This document shows positions 1-8,751 of a DNA stretch of 64,000 nt, piece after piece (positions within the stretch are counted from its first letter, which is position 1; each line of letters opens with the position of its first letter). The notes beneath the pieces were generated by a model. That model saw only the letters and a program-made list of their open reading frames with translations. It had not been told where the DNA came from and did not search any database. This stretch comes from Pseudomonas sp. M47T1 (GTDB taxonomy: Bacteria > Pseudomonadota > Gammaproteobacteria > Pseudomonadales > Pseudomonadaceae). Position numbers and translations under genes: made by a program. The stretch spans positions 1 to 64,000 of the forward strand of contig NZ_AJWX01000021.1 in the NCBI RefSeq assembly GCF_000263855.1. Direction: 5' to 3'.

Positions 1-29
1 GCTGTCTCGCGACAGCGGGGCTTTTTGTT
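1..29. terminator. Hairpin terminator cut by the window edge
   Basis: GCTGTC-TCGC-GACAGC is followed by GGGG and CTTTTTG. The right arm continues as GGGGC before the T-run, so the full left arm must begin outside the window. The T-run is on the + strand, so it would end a gene entering from the left; it could also serve grxD from the other side. Confidence 0.5.
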
Positions 30-43
30 GAAGCTCAGGGCAA

Positions 44-382
44 TCAGGCGTTTTCGCCGGCCTTGGCTTTTTCAGCTGCGGCCTTGATCAGCGTCTGCAG
101 TTCACCCTGCTCGAACATCTCGCTGATGATGTCGCTGCCGCCGACCAGTTCACCGCCCACCCACAGTTGCGGGAAAGTCGGCCAGTTGGCGTATTTTGGC
201 AGGTTGGCGCGGATTTCCGGGTTCTGCAGGATATCCACATACGCAAATTTTTCACCGCACTGCATCACGCACTGCGACGCTTTCGACGAGAAGCCGCACT
301 GCGGGGCGTTCGGCGAACCTTTCATGTAAAGCAGAATGGTGTTTTTTGCAATCTGCTCTTTAATCGTTTCGATGATATCCAT
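44..382 (-). CDS. grxD: Monothiol glutaredoxin GrxD (Grx4 type)
   Basis: A 112-residue single-domain glutaredoxin. The CGFS active site is at residues 29-32, preceded by the glutathione-binding Lys21, and the cis-proline TFP motif is near residue 70. CGFS glutaredoxins bind a bridging [2Fe-2S] cluster with glutathione and pass iron-sulfur clusters to target proteins in the cytoplasm. The start chosen (MDIIETIKEQ) has GAGGTG just upstream; a longer in-frame start 10 codons earlier lacks a ribosome site and extends beyond the family's normal N-terminus. Two additional cysteines (38 and 42) follow the active site. It stands alone, with the next minus-strand gene about 115 bases upstream. Confidence 0.95.
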   Translation of the reverse strand: MDIIETIKEQIAKNTILLYMKGSPNAPQCGFSSKASQCVMQCGEKFAYVDILQNPEIRANLPKYANWPTFPQLWVGGELVGGSDIISEMFEQGELQTLIKAAAEKAKAGENA

Positions 383-480
383 GGAGCACCTCGGCTTAGC
401 TTTCCGACTCATAGGTCGACACGGTGACGCATTGTAACGGAAACCCGAGCGGCACGCTCGGCCATCTCCAGAGGGCCAGC

Positions 481-503
481 GCAGCCTGGCGGCAGCGGCT
501 ACA
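481..503. repeat. Copy of a 23-bp intergenic repeat (GCAGCCTGGCGGCAGC...)
   Basis: Near-identical copies lie at 9729-9751 and 30016-30038, with degenerate copies at 39281-39302 and, inverted, 55261-55284. All are at gene borders. This copy overlaps the stop of the molybdopterin oxidoreductase gene. Confidence 0.6.
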
Positions 504-2610
504 CGGTAGCAGCCACTTGGACGGGCACACCATTGAGCGCCGCATTGCCCGACACGCAGTCCAGCACACGCTCATCGGTCAGGTCATTGGCGCTGGCACC
601 CGGTTGCGCGCGGGCAATTTCCAGGTGCACACCATGGCGGGCGTGGCCGAAGCCATGGGGCAGGCTGACCACCCCCGGCATCATCTCGACACTGCCCAGC
701 ACCTCCACCTCGATACTGCCCACCCTGGAAGTGACGCGCACCCGCTGGCCGTCCTCCAGCCCGCGACCCGCGAGGTCGTCAGGGTGCATCAGCAATTGGT
801 GGCGGGGCTTGCCCTTCACCAACCGATGGTAGTTATGCATCCATGAATTGTTGCTGCGCACGTGGCGGCGCCCCACCATCAGCAACTCGCCCGCCTCCGC
901 CGGCGGCTGCGCGGCAAAGCGTTGCAGGTCGTCCAGCAGCACCGCAGGCGCCGCCTGAATGCGCTGGCCAGGGGTTTTCAGCCGCGACGCCAGGTTGGGC
1001 TGCAAAGGGCCCAGATCGATGCCGTGGGGGTGCTCGGCCAAGGTGGCGAGTGACAGCCCCACCGCATTCTTATCGCCCCAGGGGCCCGCGCGCAAGCCGC
1101 GCTCGATGATATGGGCCGGCGGCACCGTGGCTTTCAGCTCCTTGCCGGATCGGGCGGCAAACGCCTGGGCCAGGCCGACGAAAATCTCCCAGTCGTGCAG
1201 CGCGCCCTCGGGCTTGGGCAGGATAGCGCGGTTGAACCGGCTGACATTGCGCACCGCGAACAGATTGAAGGTGGTGTCGTAGTGGTCGTTTTCCAGCGCC
1301 GAGGTGGACGGCAGAATCAGGTCGGCATAACGGGTGGTTTCGTTGATGTACAGGTCGATGCTGAGCATGAACTCCAGGCCATCGAGCGCCTGCTCCAACT
1401 GTCGGCCATTAGGGGTGGACAGCACCGGGTTGCCGGCCACGGTGATCAGCGCACGCACCTGGCCCTGGCCTTCGGTGAGCATTTCCTCGGCCAGCGCCGA
1501 CACCGGCAGCTCACCGCCATACTCCGGCAAGCCGGACACGCGGCTTTGCCAGGCATTGAAATGGCCGCCGCCCGTGCTGGCCACCAGGTCCACCGCAGGC
1601 GTGGTGCACAAGGCGCCGCCCACGCGGTCGAGGTTGCCGGTCACCAGGTTGATCAACTGCACCAGCCAATGGCACAGCGTGCCGAATGCCTGGGTGGAGA
1701 CACCCATACGCCCGTAGCACACCGCCTTGTCGGCCGCAGCCAAATCACGCGCCAGCTGGCGGATATCCGCTGCCGGCACGCCGCAGCGCGCGCTCATGGC
1801 CTGGGCAGTAAACCCGGCGATGGCCGCCCGCACTTGCTCCAGGCCATCCACCGGCAGGTGGGTGGCGCGGCCCAGGCCTTCGCTGAACAGCGTATTGAGC
1901 ATGCCCAGCAGCAGCGCGGCGTCGCCGCCGGGACGAATGAACAGGTGCTGGTCGGCCATGGCCGCGGTCTCGGTGCGGCGCGGGTCGACCACTACCACGC
2001 GGCCGCCGCGCCGCTGGATGGCCTTCAGCCGCTTTTCAACGTCCGGCACGGTCATGATGCTGCCGTTGGACGCCAGCGGGTTGCCGCCCAGGATGAGCAT
2101 GAAGTCGGTGTGATCGATGTCGGGGATCGGCAGCAATAGCCCATGCCCGTACATCAGGAAACTGGAAAGGTGATGGGGCAACTGGTCCACCGAGGTGGCC
2201 GAGTAGCGATTGCGGGTCTTGAGCAGGCCCAGGAAATAACCGCCATGGGTCATCAGCCCGTAATTGTGCACGCTGGGGTTGCCCTGGTAGATCGCCACCG
2301 CATCCTGGCCATGACGCTGCTGGATATCCCACAGCCGCGCGGCCACGGTATCGAAGGCTTCCTGCCAACTGATCGGGTGCCATTCGCTGCCGCTGCGCAG
2401 CATGGGCTGGCGCAGGCGGTCGGGGTCGTTCTGGATGTCTTGCAGGGCCACTGCCTTGGGGCAAATGTGGCCGCGACTGAAGGTGTCCAGGGGGTCACCC
2501 TTGATCGAAATGATACCCACGTGCCCCTTCTCGTCGGCCTGGGTCTCGATAGTCAGGCCACAAATGGCCTCGCACAGGTGGCACGCGCGGTGGTGCTGCG
2601 TCTTGGTCAT
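499..2610 (-). CDS. Molybdopterin oxidoreductase family protein
   Basis: A 703-residue member of the DMSO-reductase/formate-dehydrogenase superfamily. The N-terminus carries a [4Fe-4S] motif (Cys10, Cys13, Cys17, Cys50, then Pro-Lys). It is followed by the molybdopterin-binding core, with GGNP near residue 176 and a DPRRT motif near residue 209, and a C-terminal dinucleotide-binding beta-barrel domain. There is no twin-arginine signal, so it should act in the cytoplasm. No FeS-subunit or membrane-anchor gene is adjacent, and it may be a single-subunit redox enzyme like others annotated only to family level in pseudomonads. The substrate cannot be read from sequence. It lies between grxD and argF with no apparent operon partner. 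Confidence 0.85.
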   Translation of the reverse strand: MTKTQHHRACHLCEAICGLTIETQADEKGHVGIISIKGDPLDTFSRGHICPKAVALQDIQNDPDRLRQPMLRSGSEWHPISWQEAFDTVAARLWDIQQRHGQDAVAIYQGNPSVHNYGLMTHGGYFLGLLKTRNRYSATSVDQLPHHLSSFLMYGHGLLLPIPDIDHTDFMLILGGNPLASNGSIMTVPDVEKRLKAIQRRGGRVVVVDPRRTETAAMADQHLFIRPGGDAALLLGMLNTLFSEGLGRATHLPVDGLEQVRAAIAGFTAQAMSARCGVPAADIRQLARDLAAADKAVCYGRMGVSTQAFGTLCHWLVQLINLVTGNLDRVGGALCTTPAVDLVASTGGGHFNAWQSRVSGLPEYGGELPVSALAEEMLTEGQGQVRALITVAGNPVLSTPNGRQLEQALDGLEFMLSIDLYINETTRYADLILPSTSALENDHYDTTFNLFAVRNVSRFNRAILPKPEGALHDWEIFVGLAQAFAARSGKELKATVPPAHIIERGLRAGPWGDKNAVGLSLATLAEHPHGIDLGPLQPNLASRLKTPGQRIQAAPAVLLDDLQRFAAQPPAEAGELLMVGRRHVRSNNSWMHNYHRLVKGKPRHQLLMHPDDLAGRGLEDGQRVRVTSRVGSIEVEVLGSVEMMPGVVSLPHGFGHARHGVHLEIARAQPGASANDLTDERVLDCVSGNAALNGVPVQVAATV

Positions 2611-2716
2611 GGCCTGTCTCGTCCGGGCATCGAAAGATGACTATGGAACGATAGTGCCGACTGCACCAGCTGGCATGGTGCCCTGAATCAGCGGCCATCA
2701 GGGCCGGCGATAGTGC

Positions 2717-3010
2717 TCAGGCCAGGGGGATGACGGAGGGCGCGGCCTGCAACTGGATTTCCAGCACGGTTTCCACCTCTTCCTGGGCAATGGGCACACC
2801 TGTCAGCTCGCCGATCAGCTTCCAGTGCTCGTCCAGGCCGCCACTGATGGTGGCCATGCGGTCGATCATGCGCCTGGCGGCCGAGGCGGTCACCTCATCT
2901 TCGCTGCGCAGCAACTCGAACGACATCGAGGTCATCGACGCCGTCAGGTGCGTGAGCGTTCGCGCCGTGAGGCCCAACAGCTCAAGCAATTGTTGTTCTC
3001 TGGAATCCAT
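2717..3010 (-). CDS. Small acidic protein of unknown function
   Basis: A 97-residue, predominantly helical, acidic protein without signal peptide, membrane segment or cysteine. I do not recognise the family. It begins MDSREQQLLELLG and has a hydrophobic, leucine-rich N-terminal half followed by an acidic tail. Codon use and third-position GC match the neighbouring genes, and the reading frame is clean over its whole length, so it is probably real. It is transcribed divergently from argF, sharing a 400-base intergenic region with it. Confidence 0.6.
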   Translation of the reverse strand: MDSREQQLLELLGLTARTLTHLTASMTSMSFELLRSEDEVTASAARRMIDRMATISGGLDEHWKLIGELTGVPIAQEEVETVLEIQLQAAPSVIPLA

Positions 3011-3270
3011 TCACCCTCTCCGCGTATCTTGCACGATACAGTCTAGTACCCAAGTGTTGCAGTGTACGTAAAGGCCGGGATGGCCACCACCCGCATCGCG
3101 TCTGACGGCAACAACCTGAGACAAGCTTAACGCTAGACAATTCCCGCCTTGATTGCCAAGCCAAGCGACGTCGGTGTACAAAGCAGGACAGGGTTCGGAT
3201 GAACGGCCCTGAGCCGACCCGCGCGAGACATTCACTGAAACACTCCCGTGATCGGAATATGAAACACATA

Positions 3271-3286
3271 TTGGTAATACGCGACA
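3271..3286 (-). promoter_or_regulatory. ArgR-like half-site overlapping the argF promoter
   Basis: The minus strand reads TGTCGC-N8-AA, matching the half-site I recall for Pseudomonas ArgR (TGTCGC N8 AA). The second half-site on the far side is weak. It covers the -35 box and part of the spacer of the predicted argF promoter, a position expected for repression by arginine. Confidence 0.5.
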
Positions 3287-3299
3287 TTTAATTATAAGA
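3271..3299 (+). promoter_or_regulatory. Predicted sigma-70 promoter of argF
   Basis: TTGGTA (3271-3276), a 17-base spacer and TATAAG (3294-3299) would start transcription near 3306 and give a leader of about 105 bases. That leader contains a small TGCGGC-TTTC-GCCGCA hairpin at 3329-3344 and a T7 run at about 3356-3362. The rest of 3011-3411 shows no further gene. Confidence 0.45.
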
Positions 3300-3411
3300 T
3301 CGCGCCTTTCCCTAATTTCGTCGCCGTGTGCGGCTTTCGCCGCAGGCCTCACTCGTTTTTTTCGAAAGCCGGTCATGAGCGCTGCGGTACGTTGCAAAAA
3401 GGTAGTCAATG

Positions 3412-4332
3412 ATGAGCGCAAGGCACTTTCTCTCCCTGATGGATTGCACGCCCGAAGAGCTTCTCAGCGTCATCCGTCGAGGCACCGAGCTCAAGGACCT
3501 GCGTAACCGCGGCGTACTGTTCGAGCCGCTGAAGAACCGGGTACTGGGCATGATTTTCGAGAAATCCTCGACCCGTACCCGCCTGTCTTTCGAGGCCGGC
3601 ATGATCCAGCTGGGCGGCCAGGCAATCTTCCTGTCGCCGCGCGACACCCAACTGGGCCGCGGCGAGCCGATCGGCGACTGCGCCATCGTGATGTCGAGCA
3701 TGCTCGATGCGGTGATGATCCGTACCTACGCCCACAGCACACTGACCGAATTTGCCGCCAACTCGCGCGTGCCCGTCATCAACGGCCTGTCCGATGACCT
3801 GCACCCCTGCCAGTTGCTGGCCGACATGCAAACCTTCCTTGAGCACCGCGGCAACATCCAGGGCAAGACCGTGGCCTGGATCGGCGACGGCAACAACATG
3901 TGCAACAGCTATATAGAAGCGGCTATCCAGTTCGACTTCCAGCTGCGCGTGGCCTGCCCCGAGGGCTTTGAACCCAACCCGCGCTTCCTGGCCCAGGCCG
4001 GTGACCGCGTGACCGTGGTGCGTGACCCGAAAGAAGCCGTGGCCGGCGCTCACCTGGTGAGCACCGACGTATGGACCTCCATGGGCCAGGAAGAAGAAAC
4101 CGCGCGCCGCCTGAAGCTGTTCACACCCTACCAGGTCAACCGCGCATTGCTGGACTTGGCGGCCGACGACGTGCTGTTCATGCACTGCCTGCCTGCCCAC
4201 CGTGGCGAGGAAATCAGCATGGACCTGTTGGACGACCCGCGTGCCGTGGCCTGGGACCAGGCCGAGAACCGCCTGCATGCGCAAAAGGCGCTGCTGGAGT
4301 TCCTGGTGGCACCGGCCTACCGCCCGGCATGA
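3412..4332 (+). CDS. argF: Ornithine carbamoyltransferase (anabolic)
   Basis: A 306-residue transcarbamylase that converts ornithine plus carbamoyl phosphate to citrulline in arginine biosynthesis. The carbamoyl-phosphate loop STRTR is at residues 53-57 and HPCQ at 131-134. A DxxxSMG ornithine loop (DVWTSMG) and the catalytic HCLP motif lie in the C-terminal domain. The length and sequence resemble anabolic ArgF rather than the catabolic ArcB of about 336 residues, and no arcA or arcC is adjacent. Two ATG codons lie in tandem (3409 and 3412); the second gives the usual MSARHFLSL start. Its stop overlaps the next gene's ATG (ATGA), implying translational coupling to the ABC ATPase. Confidence 0.96.
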   Translation: MSARHFLSLMDCTPEELLSVIRRGTELKDLRNRGVLFEPLKNRVLGMIFEKSSTRTRLSFEAGMIQLGGQAIFLSPRDTQLGRGEPIGDCAIVMSSMLDAVMIRTYAHSTLTEFAANSRVPVINGLSDDLHPCQLLADMQTFLEHRGNIQGKTVAWIGDGNNMCNSYIEAAIQFDFQLRVACPEGFEPNPRFLAQAGDRVTVVRDPKEAVAGAHLVSTDVWTSMGQEEETARRLKLFTPYQVNRALLDLAADDVLFMHCLPAHRGEEISMDLLDDPRAVAWDQAENRLHAQKALLEFLVAPAYRPA

Positions 4333-5375
4333 GCCTGGCGCCCCTGCTGACGTTGAACCATCTGGCCTGCGGTTACCAGGGCCAGGCGGTGGTACGCGAC
4401 CTGGACCTGCAACTGCACGCTGGCGAAATCGGTTGCCTGCTGGGCGCCTCGGGGTGCGGCAAAACCACCACCTTGCGGGCCATTGCCGGTTTCGAAGGCG
4501 TGCACGAAGGCGAGATTCGCCTGGCGGGAGAAATTATCTCCCGCCCCGGCCATACCCTGGCACCGGAGAAACGTCGCATCGGCATGGTGTTCCAGGACTA
4601 CGCGCTGTTCCCGCACCTGACGGTGGCCGAGAATGTCGCGTTCGGCATTCGCCAGCATCCGCAGCAGGCACAGGTGGTCGGGGAAATGCTGGCCCTGGTC
4701 AACCTCACCGGCCTGGGCGCCCGCTACCCGCACGAACTGTCCGGAGGCCAACAGCAACGCGTGGCCCTGGCTCGCGCGCTGGCGCCACAACCGCAATTGC
4801 TGTTGCTGGACGAGCCCTTTTCCAACCTTGACGTGGAACTGCGCCGACGCTTGAGCCAGGAAGTGCGCGAGATTCTGAAAAGCCGCGGTACCAGCGCCAT
4901 CCTGGTTACCCACGATCAGGAAGAAGCCTTTTCGGTCAGCGACAAGGTGGGTGTATTCCAGCAAGGTCGGCTGGAGCAATGGGACACGCCCTACAACCTC
5001 TACCATCAGCCACACACCGCCTTCGTCGCCAGCTTCATCGGCCAGGGCTACTTTGTGCGCGGCACCTTGAACGATGCCCGCTCGGTGCTCACTGAACTGG
5101 GTGAGCTGCGCGGCAGCCACAGCTACCCCTGGCCCCAGGGCAGCGTCGTGGATGTACTGTTGCGTCCGGACAACATTGTCCACGCGCCCGACAGTCCATT
5201 GCAGGCACGGGTCACCGGCAAACGCTTCCAGGGCGCGGCTACCTTGTACCAACTGCAACTGGGCAGCGGCCGCCAGGTGGAAGCGCTACTGCCCAGCCAC
5301 CTTGCGTGCGAGCCCGACCAGCACATCGGCATCCGCGTGCACACCGAGCACCTGGTGCTGTTCGCCGCCGCCTGA
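4329..5375 (+). CDS. ABC transporter ATP-binding protein, FbpC/PotA type
   Basis: A 348-residue importer ATPase. Walker A (GASGCGKTT) is at residues 39-47, the Q-loop reads VFQDYALFP, the signature LSGGQQQR, Walker B LLLLDEP and the H-loop VTHD. About 110 C-terminal residues resemble a TOBE regulatory domain. This arrangement is typical of ferric-iron (FbpC), polyamine (PotA) or sulfate-type importers. No permease or binding-protein gene is adjacent, so it must work with partners encoded elsewhere. The start overlaps the argF stop codon by two bases, so it is co-translated with an arginine gene; that leaves a polyamine or amino acid role possible but unproven. Confidence 0.85.
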   Translation: MSLAPLLTLNHLACGYQGQAVVRDLDLQLHAGEIGCLLGASGCGKTTTLRAIAGFEGVHEGEIRLAGEIISRPGHTLAPEKRRIGMVFQDYALFPHLTVAENVAFGIRQHPQQAQVVGEMLALVNLTGLGARYPHELSGGQQQRVALARALAPQPQLLLLDEPFSNLDVELRRRLSQEVREILKSRGTSAILVTHDQEEAFSVSDKVGVFQQGRLEQWDTPYNLYHQPHTAFVASFIGQGYFVRGTLNDARSVLTELGELRGSHSYPWPQGSVVDVLLRPDNIVHAPDSPLQARVTGKRFQGAATLYQLQLGSGRQVEALLPSHLACEPDQHIGIRVHTEHLVLFAAA

Positions 5376-5377
5376 CC

Positions 5378-5848
5378 TCAGGGGCGGCCGATATCGGCGA
5401 AGGTGCCGCAGGTGTGCTCGGCCAGCACCGCTGGCGCCAACTCCACTTCCAGCCCTCGCCGCCCGGCACTCACGTGCAGGGTCGGCAGAGGCTGGGCTGA
5501 CTGGTCGATAAAGGTACGCAGGCGCTTCTTCTGCCCCAGCGGGCTGATCCCGCCCAGCAGGTAGCCGGTGGACCGCTGCGCAGCAACCGGGTCGGCCATT
5601 TCGCACTTCTTCACCCCCGCCGCATGGGCCAGGCCCTTGAGGTCGAGGGTGCCGGCCACCGGCACGACCGCCACCAGCAATTCCCCCTTCTCGCTGCTGG
5701 CCAGCAGCGTCTTGAACACCTGCGCCGGGTCCAACCCCAGCTTTTGCGCAGCCTCCAGGCCGTAGGAGAGTGCCTTGGGGTCGTGTTCGTAACTGTGCAC
5801 ACGGTGTTCGGCCCGTGCCTTCTTCAACAAATCCAACGCCGGGGTCAT
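5378..5848 (-). CDS. ybaK: Cys-tRNA(Pro)/Cys-tRNA(Cys) deacylase YbaK
   Basis: A 156-residue YbaK/EbsC-family protein of the normal family length. The family hydrolyses cysteine mischarged onto tRNA(Pro) in trans to prolyl-tRNA synthetase. The conserved lysine of the family lies in VFKTLLA near residue 46, and a GGISP motif is near residue 100. ATG at 5848 is preferred because AGGAG lies five bases upstream; a GTG two codons earlier overlaps that ribosome site. It is convergent with the ABC ATPase, with only two bases between the stops. Confidence 0.92.
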   Translation of the reverse strand: MTPALDLLKKARAEHRVHSYEHDPKALSYGLEAAQKLGLDPAQVFKTLLASSEKGELLVAVVPVAGTLDLKGLAHAAGVKKCEMADPVAAQRSTGYLLGGISPLGQKKRLRTFIDQSAQPLPTLHVSAGRRGLEVELAPAVLAEHTCGTFADIGRP

Positions 5849-5901
5849 GTTCACTCCTGTGGCGGGGCGGCAAATAACTGCACCAACTCTACCACCAACG
5901 T

Positions 5902-5923
5902 GCAGCCGCTGCCGAAGGCTGCG
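5902..5923. repeat. Intergenic palindromic repeat fragment (GCAGCCGCTGCCGAAGGCTGC)
   Basis: A relative of the CAGCC...GGCTG intergenic repeats found elsewhere in the window. It lies in the 469-base region between ybaK and glpF, which otherwise holds only the glpF promoter signals and a hairpin. Confidence 0.35.
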
Positions 5924-6157
5924 CTGGCCCTGTACCGCAGTGTGGTTACCAAGCGTATGCCGATGATTGGTCTGTGCTCTTTAGATCGCGCGCCGCCCAC
6001 GCGGCGCTTCCCGGCCACAGGTCGATCCTGCATTTTTTTCGAGCGTGCATCGTCAGCGGCATCCTGGTCCGCCTTGTTTGCACCCCTGCGGATCGGTGTC
6101 GCCAGCACTGCCTGCGCGCCACCAGTCAGTTTCTGAATGACAGTTCATTTTCGACCT

Positions 6158-6186
6158 TTGACATAATCGTTTCTTGTCTATATTTT
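6158..6186 (+). promoter_or_regulatory. Predicted glpF promoter with GlpR-like sequences
   Basis: A perfect -35 box TTGACA (6158-6163), a 17-base spacer and TATTTT (6181-6186). The flanks are rich in TTTTCG-type segments (TCATTTTCGA at 6145-6154; TTTTTCGTTTCTGAATATCG after the -10) that resemble half GlpR operators, consistent with repression by GlpR and induction by glycerol 3-phosphate. Confidence 0.5.
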
Positions 6187-6233
6187 TTCGTTTCTGAATA
6201 TCGCAAACCCTAGACCAGTTTGCGAACGCAATA

Positions 6234-6265
6234 CACCCACCGGTATGGGGTTTTACCGGCGGGTG
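6234..6265 (+). other. Stem-loop in the glpF leader
   Basis: CACCCACCGGTA and TACCGGCGGGTG pair with one mismatch around a short loop, about 50 bases downstream of the predicted start of transcription. There is no T-run, so it is more likely a leader structure than a terminator. Confidence 0.4.
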
Positions 6266-6317
6266 CTTTACTCGAGCGCCCGAACGGCGCCGTACAACAA
6301 CAAAAAAGGTGTCAATG

Positions 6318-7169
6318 ATGACGACTGCTCAGCAACAACCTGCGTTGTCCGGCCAGTGCATGGCCGAATTCCTCGGAACCGCCCTCCTGATCTTCTTTGG
6401 CACCGGCTGTGTGGCGGCGCTCAAGGTAGCGGGCGCCAGCTTCGGGCTGTGGGAAATCAGCATCATCTGGGGGGTGGGCGTCAGCATGGCGATCTACCTG
6501 ACCGCCGGGGTTTCCGGTGCCCATCTGAGCCCGGCCGTGAGCATCGCCCTGTGCGTGTTCGCCGGCTTTGAAAAACGCAAACTGCCGTTCTACATCCTCG
6601 CCCAGGTGGCCGGTGCCTTCTGCGGCGCGGCGCTGGTGTACACGCTGTACAGCAACCTGTTCTTCGATTACGAACAAGCCCACCACATGATCCGCGGCAG
6701 CCAGGAGAGCCTGGAACTGGCCTCGGTGTTCTCCACCTACCCGCACCCATCCCTGTCCACCGCCCAGGCCTTCCTGGTTGAAATGGTGATCACTGCCATT
6801 CTGATGGGCGTGATCATGGCCCTGGGCGACGACCAGAACGGCCTGCCGCGCGGCCCGTTGGCGCCGCTGCTGATCGGCCTGCTGATTGCCGTGATCGGCA
6901 GTTCCATGGGCCCGCTGACCGGGTTTGCGATGAACCCTGCGCGCGATTTCGGGCCAAAGCTGATGACCTACTTTGCCGGCTGGGGCGAAATTGCCTTTAC
7001 CGGTGGGCGTGACATCCCGTACTTCCTTGTGCCTATCTTCGCGCCGATTCTGGGCGCCTGCGTGGGCGCGGCCGTTTATCGCGGCCTGCTGGCCCGCCAC
7101 CTGCCGGCCGCCGCCCCCGCCCTGGAAGCTGCCAGCGACAACAACGCGAGCAAGGTACAGGCGTCCTAG
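6318..7169 (+). CDS. glpF: Glycerol uptake facilitator (aquaglyceroporin)
   Basis: A 283-residue MIP-family channel with six hydrophobic spans and two re-entrant half-helices. It lets glycerol cross the inner membrane by facilitated diffusion. The second signature is the normal NPARD (in FAMNPARDFGP); the first, GAHLSPAVS, has Ser where nearly all family members have Asn (see findings). The start at 6318 is preferred, with AAAGG eight bases upstream; ATG 6315 and GTG 6309 are alternatives. It heads the glycerol cluster: glpK follows after 75 bases, then glpR and glpD. Confidence 0.95.
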   Translation: MTTAQQQPALSGQCMAEFLGTALLIFFGTGCVAALKVAGASFGLWEISIIWGVGVSMAIYLTAGVSGAHLSPAVSIALCVFAGFEKRKLPFYILAQVAGAFCGAALVYTLYSNLFFDYEQAHHMIRGSQESLELASVFSTYPHPSLSTAQAFLVEMVITAILMGVIMALGDDQNGLPRGPLAPLLIGLLIAVIGSSMGPLTGFAMNPARDFGPKLMTYFAGWGEIAFTGGRDIPYFLVPIFAPILGACVGAAVYRGLLARHLPAAAPALEAASDNNASKVQAS

Positions 7170-7244
7170 ACCAGCGCCTTCCTGACCTTGACCACAGCCT
7201 TGAGCCGTACTCCCGACTTTTATTTTTCTTGAAAGGCCACCGCC

Positions 7245-8750
7245 ATGACAGACCTTCAGAACAAGAACTACATCATCGCCCTGGACCAGGGCACCACCAG
7301 CTCGCGCGCCATCATTTTTGACCGCGACGCAAACGTTGTCTGCTCCTCGCAAAGCGAATTCACCCAGCACTACCCGCAGCCGGGTTGGGTGGAACACGAT
7401 CCCATGGACATCTTCGCCACCCAGAGCGCAGTGATGGTGCAGGCCCTGGCCAAGGCCGGCCTGCACCACGATCAGGTGGCCGCCATCGGTATCACCAACC
7501 AGCGTGAAACCACCGTGGTGTGGGACAAGAACACCGGCGCACCGATCTACAACGCCATTGTCTGGCAATGCCGCCGCAGCACCGAGATCTGCGAGCAGCT
7601 CAAGCGCGACGGCCACGCCGAGTACATCCACGAAACCACCGGCCTGGTCACCGACCCGTACTTCTCGGGCACCAAGCTCAAGTGGATCCTGGACAACGTC
7701 GAAGGCGCGCGCGACCGCGCGCGCAACGGCGAGCTGCTGTTCGGCACCGTGGATACCTGGCTGATCTGGAAATTCAGCGGCGGCAAGGTGCACGTCACTG
7801 ACTACACCAACGCCTCGCGCACCATGCTGTTCAACATCCATACCCTGCAATGGGATGACAAGATGCTGGACGTGCTGAACATTCCGCGCCAGATGCTGCC
7901 GGAGGTGAAAGGCTCCTCCGAAGTCTACGGCCGAACCAAAAGCGGCATCGCCATCGCCGGTATCGCTGGCGACCAGCAAGCCGCGCTGTTCGGCCAGATG
8001 TGCGTGGAGCCCGGCCAGGCCAAGAACACCTACGGCACCGGTTGCTTCCTGCTGATGAACACCGGCGACAAGGCCGTGACTTCCCAGCACGGCATGCTCA
8101 CCACCATCGCCTGCGGCCCGCGCGGCGAAGTGGCCTACGCCCTGGAAGGCGCAGTATTCAACGGCGGCTCCACGGTGCAGTGGCTGCGTGACGAGCTGAA
8201 GATCGTCAACGACGCCTACGACACCGAATACTTCGCCAACAAGGTCAAGGACAGCAACGGCGTGTACCTGGTGCCGGCCTTCACGGGCCTGGGCGCCCCC
8301 TACTGGGACCCCTATGCCCGTGGCGCACTGTTCGGCCTGACCCGCGGGGTCAAGGTGGACCACATCATCCGCGCCGCGCTGGAGTCCATTGCCTATCAGA
8401 CCCGCGACGTGCTCGACGCCATGCAGCAGGACGCCGGCGAACGCCTCAAGTCCCTGCGCGTGGATGGCGGCGCGGTGGCCAACAACTTCCTGATGCAGTT
8501 CCAGGCCGACATCCTCGGCACCCAGGTGGAACGTCCGCAAATGCGCGAAACCACCGCCCTGGGCGCCGCCTACCTGGCAGGCCTGGCGGTCGGTTTCTGG
8601 GGCAGCCTGGACGAGCTGCGCGGCAAGGCCGTGATCGAGCGCGAGTTCGAGCCACAGCTGGACGAAGCCGCCAAGGAAAAACTGTACGCCGGCTGGCGCA
8701 AGGCGGTTGAGCGCACACGCGACTGGGAACCTCACGAGGAGCAGCTGTAA
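7245..8750 (+). CDS. glpK: Glycerol kinase
   Basis: A 501-residue FGGY-family kinase of standard length that phosphorylates glycerol to sn-glycerol 3-phosphate and so traps it in the cell. The ATP-site start DQGTTSSRA lies near residues 14-22. The substrate region TNQRETTVVW, the activation-type segment GIAGDQQAALFGQ and the C-terminal FGGY signature RVDGGAVANNFLMQ are all present. A ribosome site (GAAAGG) precedes the ATG. It works directly with GlpF and GlpD, and its product is the effector of GlpR. Confidence 0.97.
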   Translation: MTDLQNKNYIIALDQGTTSSRAIIFDRDANVVCSSQSEFTQHYPQPGWVEHDPMDIFATQSAVMVQALAKAGLHHDQVAAIGITNQRETTVVWDKNTGAPIYNAIVWQCRRSTEICEQLKRDGHAEYIHETTGLVTDPYFSGTKLKWILDNVEGARDRARNGELLFGTVDTWLIWKFSGGKVHVTDYTNASRTMLFNIHTLQWDDKMLDVLNIPRQMLPEVKGSSEVYGRTKSGIAIAGIAGDQQAALFGQMCVEPGQAKNTYGTGCFLLMNTGDKAVTSQHGMLTTIACGPRGEVAYALEGAVFNGGSTVQWLRDELKIVNDAYDTEYFANKVKDSNGVYLVPAFTGLGAPYWDPYARGALFGLTRGVKVDHIIRAALESIAYQTRDVLDAMQQDAGERLKSLRVDGGAVANNFLMQFQADILGTQVERPQMRETTALGAAYLAGLAVGFWGSLDELRGKAVIEREFEPQLDEAAKEKLYAGWRKAVERTRDWEPHEEQL

Positions 8751-8751
8751 A

